Origin: Clostridium sp.
GTDB taxonomy: Bacteria; Bacillota_A; Clostridia; Lachnospirales; Lachnospiraceae
Length of the DNA: 47,327 nucleotides
Direction of reading: 5' to 3'
Assembly: GCA_023666975.1 (NCBI GenBank)
Contig: JAMPAW010000013.1
Span: forward strand, 1-47,327
In this document: positions 39,115-47,327 of the stretch, piece after piece
Layout: each line of letters begins with the position of its first letter
How positions within the stretch are numbered: the stretch's first letter is position 1
The notes under the pieces: model-generated
What the model was told of the DNA's origin: nothing
What the model saw: the letters and a program-made list of their open reading frames with translations, nothing else
The model's database searches: none
Translations under genes and position numbers: made by a program

Positions 39115-41016
39115 TCAGTCGGATAGCGCCTCCCACTGCTCATACAGCATTTCCAGCTCGTGATTGGCCTCTTCCTGTTTTTGGGACAGCTCCGTGAGCT
39201 TTGCCGCATCGGTGGCGTTTTGGGGAAGTGATATTTCCTGTTCAAGAGAAGAAATAAGTGCTTCCAGCTTCTCGATGTTGTCTTCGATTTTCTTTAAGTC
39301 ATTTATCCTTTTGCGCTCTTTGGCCTGTTCTTCCTTTGTGCGCTTCCAATCCTTTTTCGTCTCGGTTTCTTTCCGGACTGTGGTGTCTTTTTCCTCCGCA
39401 GCGGCAGTGGAAATTATCTGCTGCTCGATGTAGTAATCGTAATTGCCGATGTAGGAGGTGACAGTTCCGCCGTGCAAATCCACAATCCTTGTGGCCGTCT
39501 GGTTGATAAAATAGCGGTCGTGGGATACATACAGAATCGTTCCGCTATAATTTTTCAACGCATTTTCCAATATCTCTTTGGAGGTGATGTCCAAATGGTT
39601 TGTCGGCTCGTCCAGAATCAGAAAATTGGCGTTGGACAGCATAAGCTTTGCCAGGCTGACCCTGCCGCGCTCGCCGCCGCTTAAATCATGAATTGCCTTG
39701 AACACGTCATCTCCTGTAAAAAGAAAAGCAGCTAAAACATTGCGGATTTTGGTGTTCGTCATATCCGGACAGGCGTCGTGCAGTTCGTCAAAAATCGTTT
39801 TGTCGGGGTGAAGCACCTGATGCTCCTGGTCATAGTAACCGATATGCACCTGTGAGCCAAAAACAATTTTGCCGGAGTCGGCCGGAGTCAGCTGGTTGAT
39901 GATTTTGAGGATAGTCGTCTTGCCGGTTCCGTTATTGCCAATTAGTGCGACGTGCTCACCCCGTTTGATATCAAGGTGGAGATCCGCAAACAAAAGATTG
40001 CCGCCGTAGGATTTGGAAAGGCCGTCAATGAACAGTACATCATTACCGCTCTCAATATCCGGTGTCAGGGTAAGGCGCATTTCGTCATGTACAGCCTGTG
40101 GTTTTTCCAATCTTTCCAGCTTGTCCAGCATTTTTTCCCTGCTCTCTGCCCGCTTTATGGATTTTTCACGGTTAAACTGTTTGAGTTTGGTAATCACGGC
40201 TTCCTGATGTTTGATTTCCGCCTGCTGGTTCATATAGGCGCGGTACCGGGAGAGCCGGACCTCTTCGCGTTTTTTGGCATAGTAGCTGTAGTTACCGTGG
40301 TAAACGGTTCCCTTTGTATTCTCCAGCTCAATAATTTTCGTGACAATTTTGTCGAGAAAATACCGGTCATGGGATACGATGATAACAGCGCCGTCATAGG
40401 ATTTCAGATACCCTTCCAGCCAGGCAATGCTTTGCAGGTCTAAGTGGTTGGTTGGCTCGTCTAACAAAATCACGTCCGGGCGGGAGAGCAGTAATCTTCC
40501 CAGTGAAACCCTGGTCTTTTGACCGCCGGAAAGCTCAGCAACAGGACGGTGAAAATCATTTTCCGAGAACCCTAATCCCTTTAATATTCCGGTAATCTGG
40601 CTTTCAAAAGCATAACCGTCCTGCTGTTCAAACGTATGGTTTATTCTGGTATACCGTTCAAGGGCTTCTTGCAGCTCATTACCCTCCAGATGTTTCATGT
40701 CCCGTTCCAACTGCCTGATCTGTTCCTGCAAATCAATAATATTCTGTTTGACACTCTGCAGCTCTTCATAAATGGTCCGGTTAAAACTGGTGTCCTGGTG
40801 CTGTGCCAGATATCCGACGGTTACCTCTTTACCGATGACGACCTGTCCGTTGTCAGCTTCTTCCTCTCCGATAATAATCTTTAATAACGTAGATTTGCCG
40901 GCACCGTTGATGCCGACAATCGCAATCTTTTCCCTGGCTTCAATATGAAAGCTAATATTGTTTAATATCTCGGCAATGCCGTAGGCTTTGGAGATATTTT
41001 GACATGCTAATACCAT
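39115..41016 (-). CDS. ABC-F family ATPase
   Basis: 633 residues with two ABC domains and no membrane segments. First half: Walker A GINGAGKST, signature LSGGQKTR, Walker B ILLDEPTNHLD. Second half: GNNGTGKTT, LSGGERGR and LILDEPTNHLD. Between them is the helical linker rich in Lys/Arg/Glu (RYRAYMNQQAEIKHQEAVITKL). The C-terminus is a coiled coil (about 540-633). ABC-F proteins act on ribosomes, some giving antibiotic resistance; this one is closest in look to the housekeeping YdiF/Uup type. It is convergent with vanY, 10 bp apart, and downstream of cysE on the same strand. Confidence 0.93.
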   Translation of the reverse strand: MVLACQNISKAYGIAEILNNISFHIEAREKIAIVGINGAGKSTLLKIIIGEEEADNGQVVIGKEVTVGYLAQHQDTSFNRTIYEELQSVKQNIIDLQEQIRQLERDMKHLEGNELQEALERYTRINHTFEQQDGYAFESQITGILKGLGFSENDFHRPVAELSGGQKTRVSLGRLLLSRPDVILLDEPTNHLDLQSIAWLEGYLKSYDGAVIIVSHDRYFLDKIVTKIIELENTKGTVYHGNYSYYAKKREEVRLSRYRAYMNQQAEIKHQEAVITKLKQFNREKSIKRAESREKMLDKLERLEKPQAVHDEMRLTLTPDIESGNDVLFIDGLSKSYGGNLLFADLHLDIKRGEHVALIGNNGTGKTTILKIINQLTPADSGKIVFGSQVHIGYYDQEHQVLHPDKTIFDELHDACPDMTNTKIRNVLAAFLFTGDDVFKAIHDLSGGERGRVSLAKLMLSNANFLILDEPTNHLDITSKEILENALKNYSGTILYVSHDRYFINQTATRIVDLHGGTVTSYIGNYDYYIEQQIISTAAAEEKDTTVRKETETKKDWKRTKEEQAKERKRINDLKKIEDNIEKLEALISSLEQEISLPQNATDAAKLTELSQKQEEANHELEMLYEQWEALSD

Positions 41017-41037
41017 TGTTCCTATATTCCTTCCTGC

Positions 41038-41982
41038 CTAAATCTCGTATATATAGCTGGTTGCTGACAAATCCGGGATGCTGTCATTTTTGATGGATAA
41101 ATCCGGTGGATTGACCGATACCCTTGTCTTTTCCGGAATGGAGCTGGTGATAAAAGCGCCGCCGCCGATTACAGAATCCCTGCCGATTATCGTTTCGCCG
41201 CCTAAAATCGTGGCATTTGAGTAAATGGTCACCCGGTCCTCAATCGTAGGATGGCGCTTGACACCGGCCAGATGCTGTCCACCGCGGGTACTCAGCGCAC
41301 CCAGCGTAACGCCTTGATACAGCTTGACATAATCGCCGATAACGGTAGTTTCACCGATGACGATACCGGTTCCGTGGTCCATGAAGAAATATTTGCCTAT
41401 GGCAGCACCAGAGTTGATATCAATACCGGTTTTGCCGTGTGCATGCTCTGTCATGATACGGGGAATAAAAGGAACCTGCATCAGATAAAGCTCATGCGCA
41501 AAGCGGTATACAAATACGGCATAAAAACCCGGATAAGAAAAAATAATCTGTTCTCTGCTGCTGGCAGCGGGGTCGCCGTCATAGCCTGCCTGTACGTCTA
41601 GGAGCAGCATTTCCTGAATTTGTGGAAGTTTTTCCAGAAAAGCACAGCAGATTTCCTCGGCTTCCTTTTGGATTTGGGGCGTATTTGCCGTGGCACATTC
41701 TTCCCTGTCGCAGGCGAGTGCCAGAGCAATCTGTTTTTTCATTTTGCAATGCAGATTAGACAGCAGATGTCCGGTGTAATATTCGGCATTGTTGATATCT
41801 ACATGCTCCGAACTAAAATAACCGGGGAAAAGAAGCTGTCTTAAATCGTTGATGATATCGATAATTATGCTGCGGTCAGGGAGCTGTTTGTCTGATTTGC
41901 CTAAAAGCAGGTCGGAATCTTTGTAGTTGTGGGTAATGGCATTTACAATGTCTGGTAAGGCTTCGTTAAATTGTTTGCTCAT
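41038..41982 (-). CDS. cysE: Serine O-acetyltransferase (EpsC-type)
   Basis: 314 residues from the ATG at 41982, which has GGAGAG upstream; a longer frame has no SD site. It acetylates L-serine for cysteine synthesis. The N-terminal helical domain is the long form. The C-terminal left-handed beta-helix shows hexapeptide repeats: GKTGIDINSGAAIGKYFFMDHGTG, IVIGETTVIGDYVKLYQGVTLGA, and the catalytic His in MDHGTG. KRHPTIEDRVTIYSNATILGG follows. No cysK is adjacent. No T-box or other leader was recognised upstream. Confidence 0.93.
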   Translation of the reverse strand: MSKQFNEALPDIVNAITHNYKDSDLLLGKSDKQLPDRSIIIDIINDLRQLLFPGYFSSEHVDINNAEYYTGHLLSNLHCKMKKQIALALACDREECATANTPQIQKEAEEICCAFLEKLPQIQEMLLLDVQAGYDGDPAASSREQIIFSYPGFYAVFVYRFAHELYLMQVPFIPRIMTEHAHGKTGIDINSGAAIGKYFFMDHGTGIVIGETTVIGDYVKLYQGVTLGALSTRGGQHLAGVKRHPTIEDRVTIYSNATILGGETIIGRDSVIGGGAFITSSIPEKTRVSVNPPDLSIKNDSIPDLSATSYIYEI

Positions 41983-42179
41983 GATAATCTCTCCGTAGTT
42001 TTCTATTCTATTATATGTGTATATTGTCAATTCATCTACAAAAAAATATATGTGTCTAGTATAACACAAGTCGCAGGAAGAAAAAATAGATAAATTCTCA
42101 CAAAAAAGACTTGCAAATTCGATAATAGGTGTTACAATGATAAAAATATAAATTTATCGGCAAAATTTCAAGAAAAAGT

Positions 42180-42208
42180 TTGCGAAGAAATATAGTTTTG
42201 TGTATAAT
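42180..42208 (+). promoter_or_regulatory. Promoter of cheX
   Basis: TTGCGA (42180-42185), 17-bp spacer, TATAAT (42203-42208), 44 bp before the start. Confidence 0.6.
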
Positions 42209-42252
42209 AAAAATACTAATTTGAAGATAAAGATAAAGGAAGAGGAGAAGCA

Positions 42253-42729
42253 ATGAGAAAAACAATAGATGTCAATAATATTAATCCGTTTTTGCAATCT
42301 ACGATCAGCGTATTTGAAAGTGTTACCCAGATGAAACTAGGTGTGGGTAAACCGGTAATTGCTAACTTTTCTTTTTCTAATCCGGTATATACGATTACCG
42401 TGGGAGTTGTAGGACAGATGAAGGGACAGGCGATGCTGGCTATGGAAGTGGATAATGCCAAGACGATTGCCAGCCGGATGATGATGGGAATGCCGGTCAA
42501 TGAGTTAGACGATATGGCATGCTCTGCGCTTAATGAGCTTAGCAACATGATTATGGGTAATACGGCGACGATGTTTTCCACTCAGGGAAAGATTATCGAT
42601 ATTACACCGCCATTTTCTACAATGGGCAATAATCTGAGGGTTCAGTCAGACATTGATCCGATAGCAGTGCCGTTATTGTATGACGGGACAGAATTTCTGA
42701 AACTTTACATATGTGTGTATGAAGAGTAG
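42253..42729 (+). CDS. cheX: CheX-type chemotaxis phosphatase
   Basis: 158 residues, the normal length for CheX. The phosphatase motif E-x-x-N is present at Glu95 and Asn98 (ALNELSNMIMG). Other CheC/CheX features include VNNINPFLQSTISVFESVTQ at the start and VGVVGQMKGQAMLAM. CheX dephosphorylates CheY-P and is active as a dimer. No flagellar or other chemotaxis gene is in the window. Unlike CheC it has a single E-x-x-N site. It is separated from guaB by 85 bp without an evident terminator. Confidence 0.85.
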   Translation: MRKTIDVNNINPFLQSTISVFESVTQMKLGVGKPVIANFSFSNPVYTITVGVVGQMKGQAMLAMEVDNAKTIASRMMMGMPVNELDDMACSALNELSNMIMGNTATMFSTQGKIIDITPPFSTMGNNLRVQSDIDPIAVPLLYDGTEFLKLYICVYEE

Positions 42730-42796
42730 TATAACGACAAGAGTATAATTTGGGGCAACACCACGGTGGATTGACTGATTTTACTATATCAATTAA

Positions 42797-44266
<1,470 letters not shown>

Positions 44267-44293
44267 CTGCTTTCGTGCCAGATGATTTTTATC

Positions 44294-44345
44294 GGGCTCT
44301 ATACAAGACAAAATGGTTTTTGTCTGTATAGAGCCCGTTTTTTTT
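44294..44345 (+). terminator. Strong Rho-independent terminator of guaB
   Basis: GGGCTCTATACA pairs with TGTATAGAGCCC, continued inward by GACAAAA/TTTTGTC, and a T-run follows at about 44338-44345. Confidence 0.9.
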
Positions 44346-44388
44346 GGTCATTCTTATAGAGAAATAATTGTATTACAGGAGGACCGAT

Positions 44389-45000
44389 ATGGCAGTTGAA
44401 TTTAAGAACAGTAAAACAAAGGAAAATCTAATGCGGGCATTTGCAGGTGAATCTCAGGCGAGAAACCGCTATAACATCGCAGCACAAAAGGCACATGAGA
44501 AAAAGCTACATGTGTTAGAGGAGGTATTCAAATATACTGCGGAGCAGGAGAGAGCCCATGCAAAAGTTTTCTATGAATTTCTGACTGAATGTTCCGGAGA
44601 AAATATTCAGATTGACGGAGCCTATCCGGTAGATATCAGTGAATCGTTAGAAGAACTTTTAGGCATGGCGGAGCATAATGAGAATGAGGAGCATGATCAG
44701 GTTTATAAGGATTTTGAAGCTGTGGCAAGGCAGGAGGGGTTCCAAAAAATTGCAGGGGCTTTCCATATGATTGGCAGAGTGGAGAAAGTGCATGCCGACC
44801 GGTTTGCACAATTTAAAAAGTGGATGCAGGATAATCAATTGTTCATCTCAGATGTTTCTACAACGTGGATGTGCCTGAATTGCGGACATATTATGGAGGG
44901 CAAGGAAGCACCGCAGGTTTGTCCGGTTTGTAAAGAGGAGCAGGGATATTTTGTACGGGTAACGTTTGCCCCGTACACGGCAGAGGTCAGCGTGGAATAA
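44389..45000 (+). CDS. rbr: Rubrerythrin
   Basis: 203 residues from the ATG at 44389, which has AGGAGG upstream; an in-frame TTG-type start 21 bp earlier is unlikely. The N-terminal ferritin-like domain carries the diiron ligands: FAGESQARNRYNIAA, FKYTAEQERAHAKVFYEFL and RQEGFQKIAGAFHMIGRVEKVHADRF. The C-terminal rubredoxin domain (about 165-203) has CLNCGH and CPVC for the Fe(SCys)4 site. It reduces hydrogen peroxide in anaerobes using NAD(P)H via other redox proteins. Expressed alone, between two terminators. Confidence 0.96.
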   Translation: MAVEFKNSKTKENLMRAFAGESQARNRYNIAAQKAHEKKLHVLEEVFKYTAEQERAHAKVFYEFLTECSGENIQIDGAYPVDISESLEELLGMAEHNENEEHDQVYKDFEAVARQEGFQKIAGAFHMIGRVEKVHADRFAQFKKWMQDNQLFISDVSTTWMCLNCGHIMEGKEAPQVCPVCKEEQGYFVRVTFAPYTAEVSVE

Positions 45001-45011
45001 CAGCAGGAAAC

Positions 45012-45054
45012 AAGCCCCATAATGGTCCGGATTATCGGTGCCATTATGGGGCTT
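45012..45054. terminator. Hairpin between convergent rubrerythrin and leuA
   Basis: AAGCCCCATAATGG and CCATTATGGGGCTT form a perfect 14-bp stem. T-tracts are poor on both strands, but its position between convergent genes fits a bidirectional terminator. Confidence 0.65.
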
Positions 45055-45084
45055 AAGTTAAGATATTCTCAGAAATGCTTTGTA

Positions 45085-46764
45085 CTATTTGATTTGTTCT
45101 TTATCCAGTACTTTATTCACTGCAGACAGTAAGGCACATACGGACGCATCAATGATATCATTTTTGATGCCGCACCCCCATACCGTTTCTCCGTCTACAA
45201 AGTCAATTCCGACATAGGCACAGGCCTGTGAGTTAGAGCCGTGCTGTAAAGCGTGCTCTTCATAGGTAGTCAACTTGAAGGTGATACCAAAGTGTTTCTT
45301 AATGGCATTGGAAACAGCGTCCAAGCGTCCATTACCCGTTCCGTGGTAGATTTTTGGCGTGTTATCACGCTTAATGGTGAGCTCAGTAGAGATGATACCG
45401 TTACCCTCCTGAACAAAATGACATTCGTCTAATTTGATGGCTGTTTTAATATTTACATATTGGCTGTTAAAGATACCCAAAATTTCTTCCGGTGACAATT
45501 CCTTATGCAGATGATCAGATACGTTCTTTACTGCATATCCCAAATCCTCCCGCATTTTTGCAGGCAGATTAAAGCCGTAGCGCTGTTCCAAAATATATCC
45601 GATACCGCCTTTGCCGGATTGGGAGTTGATACGGATAACGTCTCCGTCGTATTCCCGTCCGACGTCGTGGGGGTCCAGTGGAAGATATGGTACGGTCCAG
45701 TCCTTTAAATTCCTGTCTTCTCTGTAGTGCATACCCTTTGCGATGGCGTCCTGATGAGAGCCGGAGAATGCGGCAAATACCAGTTTGCCGGTGTAAGGTG
45801 AACGTTCATATACATGCATTCCGGTCACGCGCTCGTACAGCTCGGTAATCTGGGGAATGTCGGAAAAGTCCAGCTGCGGGTCGATACCATGGGTGTACAT
45901 ATTCATTGCCAGTGTAATGATGTCTACATTACCGGTGCGTTCCCCGTTTCCGAACAGTGTACCCTCTATGCGGTCTGCACCTGCCAATATGCCTAACTCG
46001 GCGTCCGCCACGCCACAGCCGCGGTCATTGTGTGGGTGTAATGACAGAATAATGTTATCCCGCATGATAAGGTTTTTGCTCATATATTCAATCTGGCTGG
46101 CATAGACATGCGGAAGAGACATTTCCACAGTGGCAGGCAGATTGATAATGACCTTGTTATCTGCGGTAGGTTTCCATACATCGATAACGGCATTACAAAC
46201 CTCCAAAGCATAGTCGACCTCTGTACCGGTAAAGGATTCCGGGGAATATTCAAACTGATAATTTCCACCGTCCTGCTTGGTTAAGTCCAACAACATCTGT
46301 GCGCCGTCTACGGCAATCTGCTTAATCTCTTCACGGGATTTTTGGAATACCTGTTCCCGCTGGGCCAGAGAAGTAGAGTTGTATAAATGAATTACCGCAT
46401 GCCGGCAGCCTTTTACCGCTTCAAAAGTTTTCCGAATGATATGCGGCCTTGCCTGTGTGAGCACCTGCACAGTGACATCTTCCGGAATCAGGTTCTGTTC
46501 AATTAATGCCCTTAAAAAGTCATACTCGGTTTCGGAAGCAGCAGGAAAACCAACTTCAATTTCCTTAAAGCCTACCTGAACCAGCATGTTAAAAAACTCT
46601 ATTTTTTCTTCCAAATTCATCGGCACAATCAGTGCCTGATTGCCGTCGCGCAGGTCCACAGAGCACCATGCGGGTGCCTTATCAATATATTCCTTTTTCG
46701 TCCAGTCCAAAGACTCTGACGGTGGCATAAAATAGTTTCTCTTATACTTTGTTGCGTCCATCAT
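45085..46764 (-). CDS. leuA: 2-isopropylmalate synthase, LeuA type 2
   Basis: 559 residues from the ATG at 46764. An ATG at 46770 is only 1 bp from the AGGAGGG site, so the later one is better spaced. It condenses 2-oxoisovalerate and acetyl-CoA as first step of leucine synthesis. The catalytic barrel has WCSVDLRDGNQAL (DRDGNQ-type motif), FKEIEVGFPAASETEYDF, LSLHPHNDRGCGVADAELG and EGTLFGNGERTGNVD with the metal ligands. The C-terminal part is the LeuA dimer regulatory domain for leucine feedback. The form is the alpha-IPMS type 2 (longer, fungal-like). It is controlled by the upstream T-box leader. Confidence 0.96.
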   Translation of the reverse strand: MMDATKYKRNYFMPPSESLDWTKKEYIDKAPAWCSVDLRDGNQALIVPMNLEEKIEFFNMLVQVGFKEIEVGFPAASETEYDFLRALIEQNLIPEDVTVQVLTQARPHIIRKTFEAVKGCRHAVIHLYNSTSLAQREQVFQKSREEIKQIAVDGAQMLLDLTKQDGGNYQFEYSPESFTGTEVDYALEVCNAVIDVWKPTADNKVIINLPATVEMSLPHVYASQIEYMSKNLIMRDNIILSLHPHNDRGCGVADAELGILAGADRIEGTLFGNGERTGNVDIITLAMNMYTHGIDPQLDFSDIPQITELYERVTGMHVYERSPYTGKLVFAAFSGSHQDAIAKGMHYREDRNLKDWTVPYLPLDPHDVGREYDGDVIRINSQSGKGGIGYILEQRYGFNLPAKMREDLGYAVKNVSDHLHKELSPEEILGIFNSQYVNIKTAIKLDECHFVQEGNGIISTELTIKRDNTPKIYHGTGNGRLDAVSNAIKKHFGITFKLTTYEEHALQHGSNSQACAYVGIDFVDGETVWGCGIKNDIIDASVCALLSAVNKVLDKEQIK

Positions 46765-46800
46765 AATCATTCCCTCCTACTAATAAATATGTTGCCGTGC

Positions 46801-47085
46801 AAAAAAAATGCCTTACGTCTCCTTTGCTTAGAGACGTAAAGCAATGCTTACGCGGTACCACTCTAATTCATACATAATTGTATGCACTCATTGCAGATAC
46901 GGACAGATATTCTGTCGTATATCCTCCCTCAGATAACGGTTGGGCTCCGACCCTGCCTACTCACCGCACACGATGTGTTCAGCGGGCTACTCAGAGGTGA
47001 GTTCAAATCTCTTTTGTAACTGTCTCGCACCGGCCGACAGCTCTCTTGATACTCCGGAAATTCTACTATTCCTCATCGCAGTATT
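46801..47085 (-). promoter_or_regulatory. T-box leader, leucine-specific, upstream of leuA
   Basis: Minus strand. Stem I begins near 47080 with GATGAGGAATAGTAGAA. The specifier region reads GAA-CTC-ACC; CTC (46999-47001) is a leucine codon, matching leuA. The T-box sequence AGAGTGGTACCGCG is at 46851-46864. The terminator follows: TTACGTCTC and GAGACGTAA (46813-46839) and then a T-run (46801-46808). Uncharged tRNA-Leu should bind, favour the antiterminator and switch leuA on. Confidence 0.92.
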
Positions 47086-47122
47086 TAAAAATACAATATA
47101 AAATTGTTTTAAACAAGAAAAG

Positions 47123-47150
47123 AGTATCACATGGGAGATAAAGTTGTCAA
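47123..47150 (-). promoter_or_regulatory. Promoter of the leuA T-box transcript
   Basis: Minus strand: TTGACA (47145-47150), 16-bp spacer, GATACT (47123-47128), about 40 bp before stem I. Confidence 0.6.
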
Positions 47151-47327
47151 CCCCCAATATTCACAAAATAGGGCAATCGCTTAATATTTTTTATCGCCAT
47201 GATTCTGAAAAGCAAATTTCTGCGCTCTGGCTCGTAATGTAAGTCTGCCTGCCATGAGAAATATCTGCCGGATTTATCTTTGCGAATTGTCCGAAACCAG
47301 AATGTCTCTGCCTCTGCTCGTAACCTA
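47148..47327 (-). other. Edge region, possible 3' end of a minus-strand gene or a repeat
   Basis: One minus-strand frame is open from the edge and reads AETFWFRTIRKDKSGRYF and later NLLFRIMAIKNIKRLPYF, ending in a TGA (47148-47150) that overlaps the leuA promoter -35 box. A second frame is also open for most of the stretch. The motif GCTCGTAA occurs twice, near 47230 and at the edge (47317), so tandem non-coding repeats are an alternative. I cannot decide from this length. Confidence 0.25.

Overview
The window reads as a chromosomal segment of a low-to-mid GC Gram-positive anaerobe, most likely a Lachnospiraceae-type member of the Clostridia. The basis is AGGAGG-type ribosome binding sites, sigma-A promoters, a T-box leader, a rubrerythrin, a [FeFe]-hydrogenase-like protein, CheX, a YtrA-type GntR/ABC operon, VanRSY-like genes, and secreted lysine-rich proteins with Fn3, Big_2 and BspA-type repeats. 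I call 40 intact or edge-truncated coding genes, two gene remnants and one doubtful fragment at the right edge. I see no rRNA, tRNA, CRISPR array, transposase or prophage.

Left part (1-11957). A CPBP protease gene runs off the left edge; its promoter lies between two copies of a palindrome. A NatAB-like ABC operon with a membrane protein and a small XRE regulator follows (1131-4075). A structured ~240-bp intergenic element precedes a degenerate GGDEF-EAL protein (4506-6197). Then come two secreted proteins (6344-7531, 7728-8750) and a DUF2207-like/LemA/membrane-protein operon (9107-11313). The second secreted gene and the LemA operon share an identical 41-bp promoter followed by a hairpin at the start of the transcript. 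An AT-rich orphan gene (11433-11957) resembles phage/conjugative polyvalent-protein nuclease domains.

Middle (12026-24850). miaB and leuS are separated by about 3.1 kb holding an 892-residue surface protein and a gene fragment. This block is bounded by a 64-bp direct repeat of the miaB 3' end, so it looks inserted or rearranged. A small secreted protein, prfC, a minus-strand pair of unknown genes, glgB and a PAP2 phosphatase follow. A short dispersed repeat with a TATAAT-like box occurs four times between 4.4 and 13.7 kb.

Right part (25016-47327). The YtrA-like regulator and its three ABC genes have a consensus promoter whose -10 box is covered by a perfect palindrome. Next come the hydrogenase-like protein, a solute-binding lipoprotein, a 50-residue membrane protein, an AEC transporter and NADP-isocitrate dehydrogenase. 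A VanR/VanS-like two-component system, an unknown membrane protein and a VanY-like carboxypeptidase follow; GATAC boxes in 11-bp phase lie upstream of both the regulator and the carboxypeptidase, suggesting one regulon. The remainder is an ABC-F ATPase and serine acetyltransferase (minus strand), cheX, guaB and rubrerythrin (plus strand), and leuA (minus strand) behind a T-box leader whose specifier reads as a leucine codon.
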